Origin: an uncultured Acidimicrobiia bacterium
Lineage (GTDB): Bacteria; Actinomycetota; Acidimicrobiia; Spongiisociales; Spongiisociaceae
DNA length: 11,748 bases
Assembly (NCBI GenBank): GCA_937900165.1
Contig: CALCCX010000404.1
Span: forward strand, 1 to 11,748
Direction: 5' to 3'
In this document: in pieces, positions 1-7,263 of the stretch
Position numbering within the stretch: the stretch's first letter is position 1
How the letters are laid out: the number at the start of each line of letters is the position of its first letter
Made by a program: the position numbers and the translations under genes
Notes under the pieces: model-generated
Database searches by the model: none
Told to the model about the DNA's origin: nothing
Seen by the model: the letters and a program-made list of their open reading frames with translations, nothing else

Positions 1-123
1 GATTTCGCCACCGACTTGTGTGTCTCCGACAGCCCCGAACCTTGTGGTGGAGGAGAGTCCAAGGAGTGTGCCTGCCACTACGCCGGAAGCCTCGGGCCGC
101 GCTCAGCAGGAGTTGAAGCGTGA
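1..123 (+). CDS. Peptide-type ABC transporter ATP-binding protein (DppD/OppD-like), C-terminal end only
   Basis: Only the last 40 codons are in the window; the start and all nucleotide-binding motifs lie to the left. Frame 1 is open from base 1 to a TGA at 121-123. The visible peptide begins DFATDLCVSDSPEP and contains ACHYAG, which matches the end of the C-terminal oligopeptide/dipeptide-transporter domain found in DppD- and OppD-type ATPases. In that domain a Cys, a Pro-containing stretch and a final A-C-H close a four-cysteine motif that binds an iron-sulfur cluster in some characterised members. The last two ligands of that motif are visible here, together with two extra cysteines. The stop overlaps the GTG start of the next ATPase by 4 bases (GTGA), so the two genes are translationally coupled. 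Substrate class is inferred from family and neighbours only. Confidence 0.8.
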   Translation, partial: DFATDLCVSDSPEPCGGGESKECACHYAGSLGPRSAGVEA

Positions 124-1217
124 CTTCCGCGCAGATGCAATCCGAGGATGCGTCAGAGGTCGACGACGAAATAGTCCTCAGGGTTGAGGATCTGACAAAG
201 AGCTTCTTGATACAACGGCGGGGACTATCTCGCCGGGCGCAATATCTTCAAGCAGTCGCAGGTGTTTCGTTCGACGTGAAATCTGGCCAGACCCTCAGCC
301 TCGTTGGTGAATCTGGATGTGGAAAGTCGACCACCGCAAGATGCATCCTCCGTCTTATAGAACCGACCTCTGGCAACGTGTTCTTCCGGACGCCCGTCGA
401 TGGTACGAACCAGAAAGGTTTCGTCAACATCACGGAGGCGAACGATGCGGATATGCAACGCGTCCGTCGGCATGCGCAAATAGTGTTTCAGGATCCTGTT
501 GCGTCGCTCAACCCGAGAATGACGGTTGAAGCGATAATCTCTGAACCATTGGCGGCTCACGGGGTAGGCAACAGATCGGAACGAGGGGCCAGGGTCAGGG
601 AACTACTCGAACTCGTCGGTCTGAAGGCGTCATTCGCCCAACGGTTCCCACGCCAATTCTCCGGTGGTCAACGGCAGCGAATCGGAATCGCCAGAGCCCT
701 CGCCCTTCACCCCTCGCTGATCATCTTGGACGAGCCCGTCTCAGCCCTCGATGTGTCTGTGCAGGCCCAGGTGCTAAACCTCCTCGGCGATCTGCAATCT
801 CAGCTGGGATTGACCTACCTGTTCATTGCCCATGACTTGGCCGTCGTGCGGCATGTGAGCACCGAGGTCGCGGTGATGTATCTCGGCAAGATCATCGAAA
901 GAGCGCAACGGAGCGAGCTGTTCAATTCGCCAATCCACCCTTACACCCATGCCCTCATGTCGGCCGTCCCAATTCCCGACCCAGATGTGGAGTTGGCGCG
1001 GGAGCGGATCATCCTTGAAAGCGATATCCCATCGGCGGTCAACCCTCCGTCAGGTTGTCGGTTCCGTACTCGGTGTCCGATCGCCCAATCCCCTGGTGTG
1101 TGCTCTGAGGAGGAGCCGGAGCTGCGCGAGCATTCACCTGGCCATTGGATCGCATGTCACTTTCCTCAGCCTGAGGGCCTGATGATCTTGGATCAGAACC
1201 TGGCGACCGCTCGCTGA
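120..1217 (+). CDS. Dipeptide/oligopeptide ABC transporter ATP-binding protein (DppF/OppF-like)
   Basis: 365-residue cytoplasmic ATPase that would energise a peptide-type (or nickel/glycoside-type) importer with a partner ATPase and two permeases. All ABC motifs are intact: Walker A GESGCGKST (63-71), Q-loop QDP (124-126), signature SGGQR (181-185), Walker B IILDEP (201-206) and H-loop His238. The C-terminal oligopeptide-transporter domain follows (about 255-350), with Cys313, Cys319, Cys328 and Cys346 in the arrangement that binds an iron-sulfur cluster in some DppD proteins. The GTG at 120 is preferred because AGGAG (108-112) sits 7 bases upstream; an in-frame ATG at 135 is the alternative. 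The overlap with the preceding gene indicates one operon. The exact substrate cannot be read from an ATPase. It could serve the ATPase-less permease operon encoded at 2757-6516. Confidence 0.95.
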   Translation: MTSAQMQSEDASEVDDEIVLRVEDLTKSFLIQRRGLSRRAQYLQAVAGVSFDVKSGQTLSLVGESGCGKSTTARCILRLIEPTSGNVFFRTPVDGTNQKGFVNITEANDADMQRVRRHAQIVFQDPVASLNPRMTVEAIISEPLAAHGVGNRSERGARVRELLELVGLKASFAQRFPRQFSGGQRQRIGIARALALHPSLIILDEPVSALDVSVQAQVLNLLGDLQSQLGLTYLFIAHDLAVVRHVSTEVAVMYLGKIIERAQRSELFNSPIHPYTHALMSAVPIPDPDVELARERIILESDIPSAVNPPSGCRFRTRCPIAQSPGVCSEEEPELREHSPGHWIACHFPQPEGLMILDQNLATAR

Positions 1218-1247
1218 TCGCTCGAGGTACCACCAACAATTCATCCC

Positions 1248-1277
1248 TTGACATTCCAGTCGACTAGAGGGTGTACA
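1248..1277 (+). promoter_or_regulatory. Possible promoter of the CFA synthase-like gene
   Basis: A perfect -35 hexamer TTGACA lies at 1248-1253 in the 124-base gap after the ATPase stop. Eighteen bases later is TGTACA (1272-1277), a weak -10 match. Transcription from here would leave a leader of roughly 55-60 bases before the ATG at 1342. The gap and this element suggest the gene is not simply read through from the transporter operon. The -10 is poor, so confidence is low. Confidence 0.35.
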
Positions 1278-1341
1278 AAGGTGAAACACGGTCCGAAGCG
1301 TCATGAACGGGACCGCCAATCATCGACTGGGAGCATTATCA

Positions 1342-2583
1342 ATGGCACTCGAAGCGTTCATCTCCAACTGGTTGGGACCAGACCTACCGGTACGAATCCA
1401 AGCATTCGACGGTACAGATGTAGGCCCGAAGGACGCGAAGACAACCATATCGTTGCGATCGCGCGACGGCCTGATGAGGATGGCAACCGCCCCTGGCGAA
1501 CTGGGCCTGGCACGGAGTTACGTCGCCGGGGACATCGACATCGAAGGCGACATCTACGACGTCTTGGAGTTGCGCCACCTCATGTCCAAGGTGAGTCTCA
1601 CCGCCGGCCAGATCCGCCAGCTTGTGAAGCTGATCGGCCTCTCGCACATTCGCCCAATTTCCCCCCCACCAGAGGAGCACCGCAGGAGTCGAGGCCGTCT
1701 CCATACCCGAGGGCGTGATTCCGAGGCCATCTCCCACCACTATGACGTTTCGAACGAGTTCTACCGCCTTGTGCTCGGCAACTCACTCACCTACTCGTGT
1801 GCACTATTCGAGAACCCAGGCGACTCGTTGGAACAGGCTCAAGAAAACAAGTACGAGTTGATTTGTCAGAAGCTCGGGCTTCAGCCTGGAATGCGTCTGC
1901 TTGACATCGGAAGTGGTTGGGGTGGGATGGTCATGCATGCCGCTCAACATCACGGAGTGGAGGCCGTGGGATTGACGATCTCACGCAACCAGGTGGATCT
2001 GGCTCGCAAGCGGGTTGCCGAGGCAGGCTTGACGGACCGGATCGACATCCGTCTTCAGGACTATCGGGAAATCGACGACGGTCCATTCGACGCGATCAGC
2101 TCGATTGGGATGTTTGAACACGTCGGCCTCCGGCGTCTCGGAACCTACTTCACCCAGGTCGAAAATCTGCTCGTTCCCGGCGGGCGGGTTCTCAACCACG
2201 CGATCAGCCGTACAGGCAGTGCAGAATCCACCCGAATCCACAAGACAGGTTTCATGGAAAGGTACGTGTTCCCTGACGGGGAACTGCACGAGGTTGGAAA
2301 CGTGGTCTCCGCTCTCCAGGATCATGGATTGGAGGTTCGCCACATGGAGAACCTCAGGGAGCACTATGCCCTAACGCTGCGTAGGTGGGTTGCAAACCTC
2401 GAAACGAACTGGGATGCGGCAGTCGTCGAGGTTGGCGAGGCGAGAGCGAAGATCTGGCGCCTGTATATGGCGGCCAGCGCGGTCGGATTCGAGGACAACC
2501 ACATTCACGTCGACCAGGTACTAGCAGTCAAGACGCCTAGTAGCGGGGCAAGCGGGATTCCACTCAGACCCAGCTGGGCCTGA
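1342..2583 (+). CDS. cfa: Cyclopropane-fatty-acyl-phospholipid synthase family methyltransferase
   Basis: 413-residue SAM-dependent methyltransferase expected to add a methyl-derived carbon across a double bond of an unsaturated acyl chain on a membrane phospholipid. Positions use the ATG at 1342, preferred because GGGAG (1329-1333) lies 8 bases upstream; an in-frame ATG at 1303 adds 13 residues but has no clear ribosome-binding site. The N-terminal part (about 1-115) is the lipid-binding domain and a Rossmann methyltransferase domain follows. Motif I is LLDIGSGWGG (186-195). Residues matching the E. coli Cfa active site are present: Cys153 in TYSCALF, Glu259 in GMFEHVG, His286 in NHAIS and Tyr342 in HYALTLRRW. 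In actinobacteria this family also includes enzymes making 10-methylene or 10-methyl fatty acids, so a cyclopropane product is not certain. No partner reductase of the TmsA/BfaA type is adjacent. Confidence 0.93.
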   Translation: MALEAFISNWLGPDLPVRIQAFDGTDVGPKDAKTTISLRSRDGLMRMATAPGELGLARSYVAGDIDIEGDIYDVLELRHLMSKVSLTAGQIRQLVKLIGLSHIRPISPPPEEHRRSRGRLHTRGRDSEAISHHYDVSNEFYRLVLGNSLTYSCALFENPGDSLEQAQENKYELICQKLGLQPGMRLLDIGSGWGGMVMHAAQHHGVEAVGLTISRNQVDLARKRVAEAGLTDRIDIRLQDYREIDDGPFDAISSIGMFEHVGLRRLGTYFTQVENLLVPGGRVLNHAISRTGSAESTRIHKTGFMERYVFPDGELHEVGNVVSALQDHGLEVRHMENLREHYALTLRRWVANLETNWDAAVVEVGEARAKIWRLYMAASAVGFEDNHIHVDQVLAVKTPSSGASGIPLRPSWA

Positions 2584-2756
2584 GCCCGAAATCAACCCAG
2601 CCGGGCGAAAGCAAGCCGTCGGACAGCCGCCGGTCACACAACGCCTCGTAAGTACCTAGAGCCCTATAGCGATCGTCCTCGCCTGCGACTCATCAATCGG
2701 CGCCCGAGATTCTTGTTGACCAAAGGGTCGCTTGGACGCCAGACCTGCGTTTTGCT

Positions 2757-3749
2757 TCAGCCAGAAGAGGGGGTCGGCCACGTCGCCGCGTCCTGATCGT
2801 CCCCGGCAACCAGTTGAGGAGGGCGATGACGTTCCCTCAACATCTCGAGACGACGGTGGAACCGAGACTTTCCGAGAGTCGACCCGCCGGGATCGAAGAC
2901 GTCTCGTAGGCCGTCTCCGATGAAATTCACGGATACGACAGTCAGAAAAATCATGACACCCGGGAACACCGCAGCCCATGGAGCCGTGAAGATCTGCTGC
3001 TGGGCGTTGCGCAACATCGTGCCCCACGACGATGCGGGCGGCTGAAGGCCGAGGCCGAGGAAACTGAGAGTGGATTCGGCGATGATCGCAGATGCGACCC
3101 CGAGTGTGCCGGCGACGATTATCGGGCTCAACGAATTGGGAAGAAGGTGCTTGAAAATTATCCCGAACGAGCGGGTGCCAGAAGCTCGAGCCGAAAGTAC
3201 GAATTCACGCTCCCGCAGGGTCAGGAACGACCCACGCACCAAACGCGCCACGTTCATCCAGCGGACCAGCCCAATGATGATCACCATTGTGGAGAAGCTC
3301 GGGCCCAGAAGAGACGCCGCCAGGATCAGTAAGAACAGGTCTGGGAGCGAAAGGGCAAGGTCGGTGAATCGCATGAGAACGTTGTCTATCCACTTGCCGT
3401 AGTAGCCGGCGATGGAACCAACCAAGATCCCGATGGAAAGGGCAACCGAAGTGGCCAGTGTGGCAACCGCCAGAGAAACCCGACCCCCCGCCAAGACCCG
3501 GGTCATGCTGTCTCGCCCGAGTTCGTCCGTCCCCATTGGATGGGCCAAGGAAGGCCCCTTCAGTCGATTACCGAGATCTTGGGTCAGCGTGTCGTAAGGA
3601 CTGAGGATCGGACCAAACAACGCCGCGAACAAGATCAGGAACAGGACGAATACACCGATGAGGGCCGGGCGGTTGCGTCCGAAAGTCCGCCAATTGCGTC
3701 TCCAATTGGAGACCGGTTCCACGTCCTCGTCCTTGGCCAAGGCCTCCAT
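2757..3749 (-). CDS. Peptide-type ABC transporter permease C (DppC/OppC-like)
   Basis: 330-residue inner-membrane permease, one half of the transmembrane channel. Positions use the ATG at 3749. It follows GAAGAG and the 31-base gap after permease B; the frame stays open to 3824, but that would overlap permease B and lacks a ribosome-binding site. A cytoplasmic N-terminus ending in FGRNRPALIG (23-32) leads into helix 1. The periplasmic segment contains HPMGTDELGRD (70-80), typical of the family, followed by about five further helices. The cytoplasmic coupling loop (EAA motif) is EREFVLSARASG (180-191), continuing to HLLPNSLSP. The family hallmark ESTLSFLGLG is at 225-234. The protein normally ends near DPR after GDGLRDVFDP, but here about 42 further charged residues follow. 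It is the last gene of the A-B-C operon, with no ATPase behind it; the convergent cfa gene ends 173 bases away. Confidence 0.94.
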   Translation of the reverse strand: MEALAKDEDVEPVSNWRRNWRTFGRNRPALIGVFVLFLILFAALFGPILSPYDTLTQDLGNRLKGPSLAHPMGTDELGRDSMTRVLAGGRVSLAVATLATSVALSIGILVGSIAGYYGKWIDNVLMRFTDLALSLPDLFLLILAASLLGPSFSTMVIIIGLVRWMNVARLVRGSFLTLREREFVLSARASGTRSFGIIFKHLLPNSLSPIIVAGTLGVASAIIAESTLSFLGLGLQPPASSWGTMLRNAQQQIFTAPWAAVFPGVMIFLTVVSVNFIGDGLRDVFDPGGSTLGKSRFHRRLEMLRERHRPPQLVAGDDQDAATWPTPSSG

Positions 3750-3780
3750 GTGCTCTTCGGAGACACGATTGATCGCAGCA

Positions 3781-4734
3781 TCAGTCAAGGCGCACCCGGG
3801 GATCCAGCTTGCCGTATGCGACATCTGCCAGCAGATTCGATGCCAGAACCATGAGGGATCCTAAGACGAGAACGCCCATGAGAACCGGGTAATCGAAACG
3901 AATGGCAGAGTCCCAAAACAATCGACCTGTTCCAGGCCACGAAAAAATGGTCTCGACGACCAGAGCACCGACCAGGAACTCCGGGATGTGTATCGCGACA
4001 ACGGTCACGAACGGGATCCCCGCATTGCGGAAGGCGTGGCGCATATACCGCCGCATTGGTGGAAGGCCACGTGCTTTGTTGAACCTCATGTAATCCTCGT
4101 CCATCGTCTCGATCATCGCAGCACGTAGGTATCTCGTGAAGAACGAGAGCGACACCATCGAGATCGCGACCGTCGGCAACGTGAGGTACCAGATTCGAGT
4201 CGTGATGGACGGGTCGACGCCCGGCGGCCCAATCCCGCCGGTCGGGAACCACCCCAGCCACACGGAGAACACGATGATCAGCATCAGCCCTAGCCAAAAA
4301 ACAGGGATCGACAGGCCGACAAAACTGCCGAAGGTCAGCGTGTGATCGATCCAGGTGTCGCGCCGAATTGCCGCCAGAAGGCCAAGCGGGACCGAAATAA
4401 TCAAGGAGACCGTGATCCCCGAAGCCATCAAAAGAAGTGTGGCGGGGAGTCGTTCCATGATGAGACCAAGGACTGGCTGGCGGGCCACGAATGAACTCCC
4501 CCAGTCACCTTGGACGAAGGCCCCGAGCCAGGAGAAGTATTGAATGATCATCGGCCGGTCGAAACCGTACTGCGCTTCGATCCGGGCGAGATCCTCTGGC
4601 CGAACGTTTGGCTGTCCGTAGTAGGCGGCACCCGGCCCCCCGGGGGTGAGCTGCAGGAGAACGAAAGCCACGAGGGAGATCCCAAAGAGGATGGGCACGG
4701 CCTGCAAGATTCGTTTTGCGACGAATTTCAGCAA
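3781..4734 (-). CDS. Peptide-type ABC transporter permease B (DppB/OppB-like)
   Basis: 317-residue inner-membrane permease pairing with permease C. It opens with the family-typical MLKFVAKRILQAVPILFGIS and a first helix at about 8-28, and has LTPGGPG (29-35) in place of the usual TPGDP. The periplasmic segment includes YGFDRPMIIQYFSW and GDWGSSF. Further helices are near 100-122, 135-160, 185-203, 240-262 and 283-305. The coupling (EAA) loop is ETMDEDYMRFNKARGL (209-224), with the expected Gly223. ETIFSWPGTGRL (261-272) is the conserved VExVFxxPGxG block. The start is a TTG, chosen because AGGAAAGG lies 8 bases upstream and no ATG or GTG fits. It lies 51 bases downstream of the binding-protein gene and 31 bases upstream of permease C on the same strand, which indicates one transcript. 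Confidence 0.95.
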   Translation of the reverse strand: MLKFVAKRILQAVPILFGISLVAFVLLQLTPGGPGAAYYGQPNVRPEDLARIEAQYGFDRPMIIQYFSWLGAFVQGDWGSSFVARQPVLGLIMERLPATLLLMASGITVSLIISVPLGLLAAIRRDTWIDHTLTFGSFVGLSIPVFWLGLMLIIVFSVWLGWFPTGGIGPPGVDPSITTRIWYLTLPTVAISMVSLSFFTRYLRAAMIETMDEDYMRFNKARGLPPMRRYMRHAFRNAGIPFVTVVAIHIPEFLVGALVVETIFSWPGTGRLFWDSAIRFDYPVLMGVLVLGSLMVLASNLLADVAYGKLDPRVRLD

Positions 4735-4785
4735 GGCCGTGCCCTTTCCTCAGTCAGGTACCAATTGTGGCTGGTATCAGTGTGT

Positions 4786-6516
4786 CTAGTTGTTGATTGT
4801 CCAGTCTGCAGCATTCCACGTGAAGTTGGACCATGGGTTGGGCAACTGTCCGCTCACGTTGTCACTGAACGCATCCAGCATCGACCGCTTGTACAACGGA
4901 ATGTACACGCCGGCGGCGAGGATCTCCTCGACCACTGTCCGATAGGCGGCCTTCCGGACGTCGAGATCGAGCGTGGCCCGCCCGGCGTCGATCGCAGCGT
5001 CCAGGGTCTCGTTTTCCAAGCGGAAGAAGTTCCAGCCCTCACCCTGGTTGGCCTCGTTCGGAATCTGATCTGAGCGGAACAGCGTCGACAGGAAGGAGTC
5101 AGGGTCGAGTTCTGCACCCCAGGTGTCCATCACGATGTCGAAGTTGCCTCGCTTGAGCTTTCCGTCTTCGGCCCAGTTGCCGAACAGGGTCGCGGCAGGC
5201 ACGTTGTTGATCACAAGTTCAATGCCTACGGCTTTGAACTGCTCTTGGAGCACTTGCTCCGTGAGTTCACGAACCTGCTGTCCGGTCGGAGTGCTGATCT
5301 CCAACGTCAGCCGCTGGCCGTCCTTTTCACGGATTCCGTCTCCGCTGTCAACCCATCCTGCTCCCTCGAGGAGCGCTCGAGCTCCATCTGGGTCGTAGGC
5401 CGGGTTTGACAGGCCATCAGGCGATGCCCAACCAAGTCCGATCGGCGAAGTCGCTTCTTCGGAAAGACCGAACAGCAGCTCCTCGATGATCGGAGTGCGG
5501 TCGATCGCCATGGCAAGCGCGTTCCTGACGTCTGGGTCGCTCAACGCGAAGTGGGGGTCGCCCGGTTCCGAGCCTGCGCTCGTATTGAGCCCGAGGTACT
5601 CGATGTTCGACGATGGAGTGACCTGAATCGTCACGCCCTCCATACTGTCGAACTGATCGATCACTCCGGTATCGACGTTCCAGAACGCATCGATATCGCC
5701 GGTCCGCATCTGGGCGATGCCTGCATTTTGATCAGGAATGATCTTGAAGACGATTCGATCGATCAGCGGACGATCGGGAACCCGGTAGTTCGGGTTCTTG
5801 TCGAGGATGATCGACTGGCCAGAATTCCATTCGGTCAGGACGTAGGGTCCCGTTCCCTCCGGAAGCCGATTGTATTCGGCCTCGGCCAGGTTCTCGCCTT
5901 CCAGCACGTGAGCCGGAAGGACCGCCTCAGGAATGCTGAACAACGAAAGGGCCGGAGCGAACAGCTCGTTGTAAGTGATCACAACTGTTTGATCATCCGG
6001 TGTTTCGATCGAGGCGATCTTGTCATAACCGTTCTGGGTATTGACCGCGTTCGCGTCGTCCATGACCAGCTCCCAGGTGAACTGCACGTCTCGAGACGTG
6101 AACGGATGCCCGTCAGACCATGTGACTCCCTCGATCAAATTGTAGGTCAGGGTTAGGCCATCCTCGGAAATCGTGCCTGCCTCTACCGAGGGCACCTCGG
6201 ACAACCTCGGTACGAAGTTGCCGTCTGGGTCGGCCTGAACAAGGCCTTCAACTACAAGATCATTCACAAGGTTGCTGGCTGTTTGCACCGCCAGATACGG
6301 GTTCAAGTTGTCGGGTTCTTGGAACAGACCGATTGTGAGGACGCCGCCGGCGTCTTCAGCAGTCGGAGGCGCCGCGGTTGTCGCGACCGCCTCTTCTGCA
6401 CCATTCTCGCCGTCAGCTGGTGGGTCTGCCGCTTCCGCGCCATCGCCACCGGCTTCGGCACCGCAGGCAGCAGCGACTAACGCCAGCGCTGCCAGTAGGG
6501 TCACCATCCGCTTCAT
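4786..6516 (-). CDS. Extracellular substrate-binding lipoprotein of a peptide-type ABC transporter (SBP_bac_5 family, DppA/OppA-like)
   Basis: 576-residue binding protein expected to be tethered outside the cytoplasmic membrane and to deliver a peptide-like ligand to the permeases encoded downstream. The N-terminus is a lipoprotein signal: positive start, hydrophobic stretch, and lipobox LVAAAC with Cys18 as the lipidated residue. A linker rich in Ala, Gly and Glu (19-57) follows. The family-5 fold begins near LTIGLFQEPDNLNP and shows WSDGHPFTSRDVQFTWE, ALAMAIDRTPI and a late ENETLDAAIDAGR segment, all typical. GAGGAGGA (6523-6530) lies 6 bases before the ATG, a very strong ribosome-binding site that fits the excess needed for a binding protein. 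It is the first gene of the operon. No convincing promoter hexamers were found at 6517-6660. The ligand cannot be predicted; family members bind peptides, nickel, glycosides or opines. Confidence 0.94.
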   Translation of the reverse strand: MKRMVTLLAALALVAAACGAEAGGDGAEAADPPADGENGAEEAVATTAAPPTAEDAGGVLTIGLFQEPDNLNPYLAVQTASNLVNDLVVEGLVQADPDGNFVPRLSEVPSVEAGTISEDGLTLTYNLIEGVTWSDGHPFTSRDVQFTWELVMDDANAVNTQNGYDKIASIETPDDQTVVITYNELFAPALSLFSIPEAVLPAHVLEGENLAEAEYNRLPEGTGPYVLTEWNSGQSIILDKNPNYRVPDRPLIDRIVFKIIPDQNAGIAQMRTGDIDAFWNVDTGVIDQFDSMEGVTIQVTPSSNIEYLGLNTSAGSEPGDPHFALSDPDVRNALAMAIDRTPIIEELLFGLSEEATSPIGLGWASPDGLSNPAYDPDGARALLEGAGWVDSGDGIREKDGQRLTLEISTPTGQQVRELTEQVLQEQFKAVGIELVINNVPAATLFGNWAEDGKLKRGNFDIVMDTWGAELDPDSFLSTLFRSDQIPNEANQGEGWNFFRLENETLDAAIDAGRATLDLDVRKAAYRTVVEEILAAGVYIPLYKRSMLDAFSDNVSGQLPNPWSNFTWNAADWTINN

Positions 6517-6654
6517 CGGGTTTCCTCCTCGAGGCCATACGGCCCTCGATCCATTTCCCTATGGGTCGATTTTCACCCCAATGAGCAGGCTGTCTGCCTA
6601 CACAAATTCATTGACGATGAAAATCCGTGGGGCGAGATTACTAGCGGGTTCCAG

Positions 6655-6691
6655 TTTCGCAACCCACCCCCAGGGGGGTGGGGTTGTGAGA
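6655..6691 (-). terminator. Strong C/G-rich hairpin, likely terminator of the SRPBCC gene
   Basis: The core arms AACCCACCCCC (6661-6671) and GGGGGTGGGGTT (6674-6685) pair with a single bulged base, and a few more pairs are possible outside the core. It starts about 40 bases after the stop of the gene at 6726-7139 and before the binding-protein operon on the same strand, the right place for a terminator separating them. There is no U-tract on the minus strand, so it would be a U-less hairpin or an RNA-stability element rather than a classical rho-independent terminator. Confidence 0.45.
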
Positions 6692-6725
6692 GGGCGCGGA
6701 GACCGAGCCGGGCCGGCTGTTCGGA

Positions 6726-7139
6726 TCAGCCTTCGTGCCGGCTTTTGAGCTTCAGGAGTTCTCGCTGCATCGAGGCAAGGCCCTCGGTCCACTGGTCGTC
6801 TGGTTGCCCGGGAAAGCGAGCCAGCGTGAACAGCACATCGCATCCGTCACCGTTGGGAATCACCCTGACGGGGAGAGGCGGACCAAACGGAGCGCCGGCC
6901 GGGGCGAGGTACATGTCGATCCGGCCGCAGGCGATGTCGGCGTCGATTTTCATCGTCACTTCTCCACCCATCATCGGCACGTTCACCGTCCAGACATCAT
7001 CTGCTCCTCGCACGGCGGGACTGGAGAAGAATTCCGTCGCCCATTCTGGTTGGGCGGCCGGATCGGCGAGGTCGGTTGTGACCACCTCGACGGGAGCGTC
7101 GATCGTCACGGTAAGGGTTTCAGTGGGCATGGTCGGCAT
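6726..7139 (-). CDS. Small SRPBCC (START/Bet v1-like) family protein
   Basis: 137-residue soluble protein with the outline of the SRPBCC hydrophobic-cavity fold. It has an early strand TLTVTIDAPVEVV (8-20), then a DLADPAAQPEW stretch (24-33) typical of polyketide cyclase/START-like proteins. Central beta strands follow (49-107), then a C-terminal helix (about 116-133) ending in a basic tail. Families of this fold bind lipids, polyketides or other hydrophobic ligands; no catalytic residue can be assigned. The ATG at 7139 follows AGAGG (7145-7149) by 5 bases; an ATG at 7130 is less well placed. The gene appears to be a single transcription unit: a two-site operator and promoter lie just upstream and a strong hairpin lies downstream. 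SRPBCC genes are often paired with ArsR- or MarR-type regulators, but none is in the window. Family call moderate, function unknown. Confidence 0.75.
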   Translation of the reverse strand: MPTMPTETLTVTIDAPVEVVTTDLADPAAQPEWATEFFSSPAVRGADDVWTVNVPMMGGEVTMKIDADIACGRIDMYLAPAGAPFGPPLPVRVIPNGDGCDVLFTLARFPGQPDDQWTEGLASMQRELLKLKSRHEG

Positions 7140-7174
7140 TGGATCCTCTTTTCGTCCAGTAGAAATGTCGAGAC

Positions 7175-7191
7175 TGTCAAGGTACCTGACG
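7175..7191. promoter_or_regulatory. Operator-like site A (imperfect copy of a 17-bp palindrome)
   Basis: TGTCAAGGTACCTGACG matches site B at 14 of 17 positions. Its centre (7183) is 27 bp from the centre of site B (7210), about 2.5 helical turns. It covers the proposed -10 element of the SRPBCC gene, so a bound regulator would be expected to repress. The two related copies flanking one promoter are the main reason to call an operator. Confidence 0.6.
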
Positions 7192-7207
7192 TATCTAAAG
7201 TTGTCAA
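7179..7207 (-). promoter_or_regulatory. Likely promoter of the SRPBCC gene
   Basis: On the minus strand a perfect -35 TTGACA (7207-7202) is followed after 17 bases by TACCTT (7184-7179), which fits the loose TAnnnT -10 of actinobacterial vegetative promoters. Transcription would begin near 7172 and leave a leader of about 33 bases carrying the AGAGG ribosome-binding site. The -35 lies inside palindrome B and the -10 inside palindrome A. Confidence 0.5.
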
Positions 7208-7218
7208 GTTACTTGACA
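7202..7218. promoter_or_regulatory. Operator-like site B (perfect 17-bp palindrome)
   Basis: TGTCAAGTTACTTGACA is a perfect inverted repeat with 8-bp arms around a single central T. It overlaps the -35 hexamer of the proposed SRPBCC promoter. Its size and symmetry suit a dimeric helix-turn-helix repressor of MarR, ArsR, TetR or a similar family. Which family cannot be told from the site, and no regulator gene is in the window. Confidence 0.65.
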
Positions 7219-7263
7219 GTCGAAACGCCCCCTGATAGACCTGCTGAAAAAAAGAAAGACCCG

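Noticed and set aside
2584..2756. Search for a bidirectional terminator between the convergent cfa and permease C genes
   Set aside because: Only short imperfect stems were found, with no U-tract on either strand.
4753..4776. Shared 10-mer GTCAGGTACC and a TACCA/TGGTA hairpin between the binding-protein and permease B genes
   Set aside because: The 10-mer matches half of operator site A, but the second half-site is missing. The 5-bp stem with an 8-base loop is too weak to call an attenuator.
4510..5073. Plus-strand open frame of about 187 codons
   Set aside because: It is antisense to the permease B start and the end of the binding-protein gene. It has no recognisable motif and no ribosome-binding site advantage.
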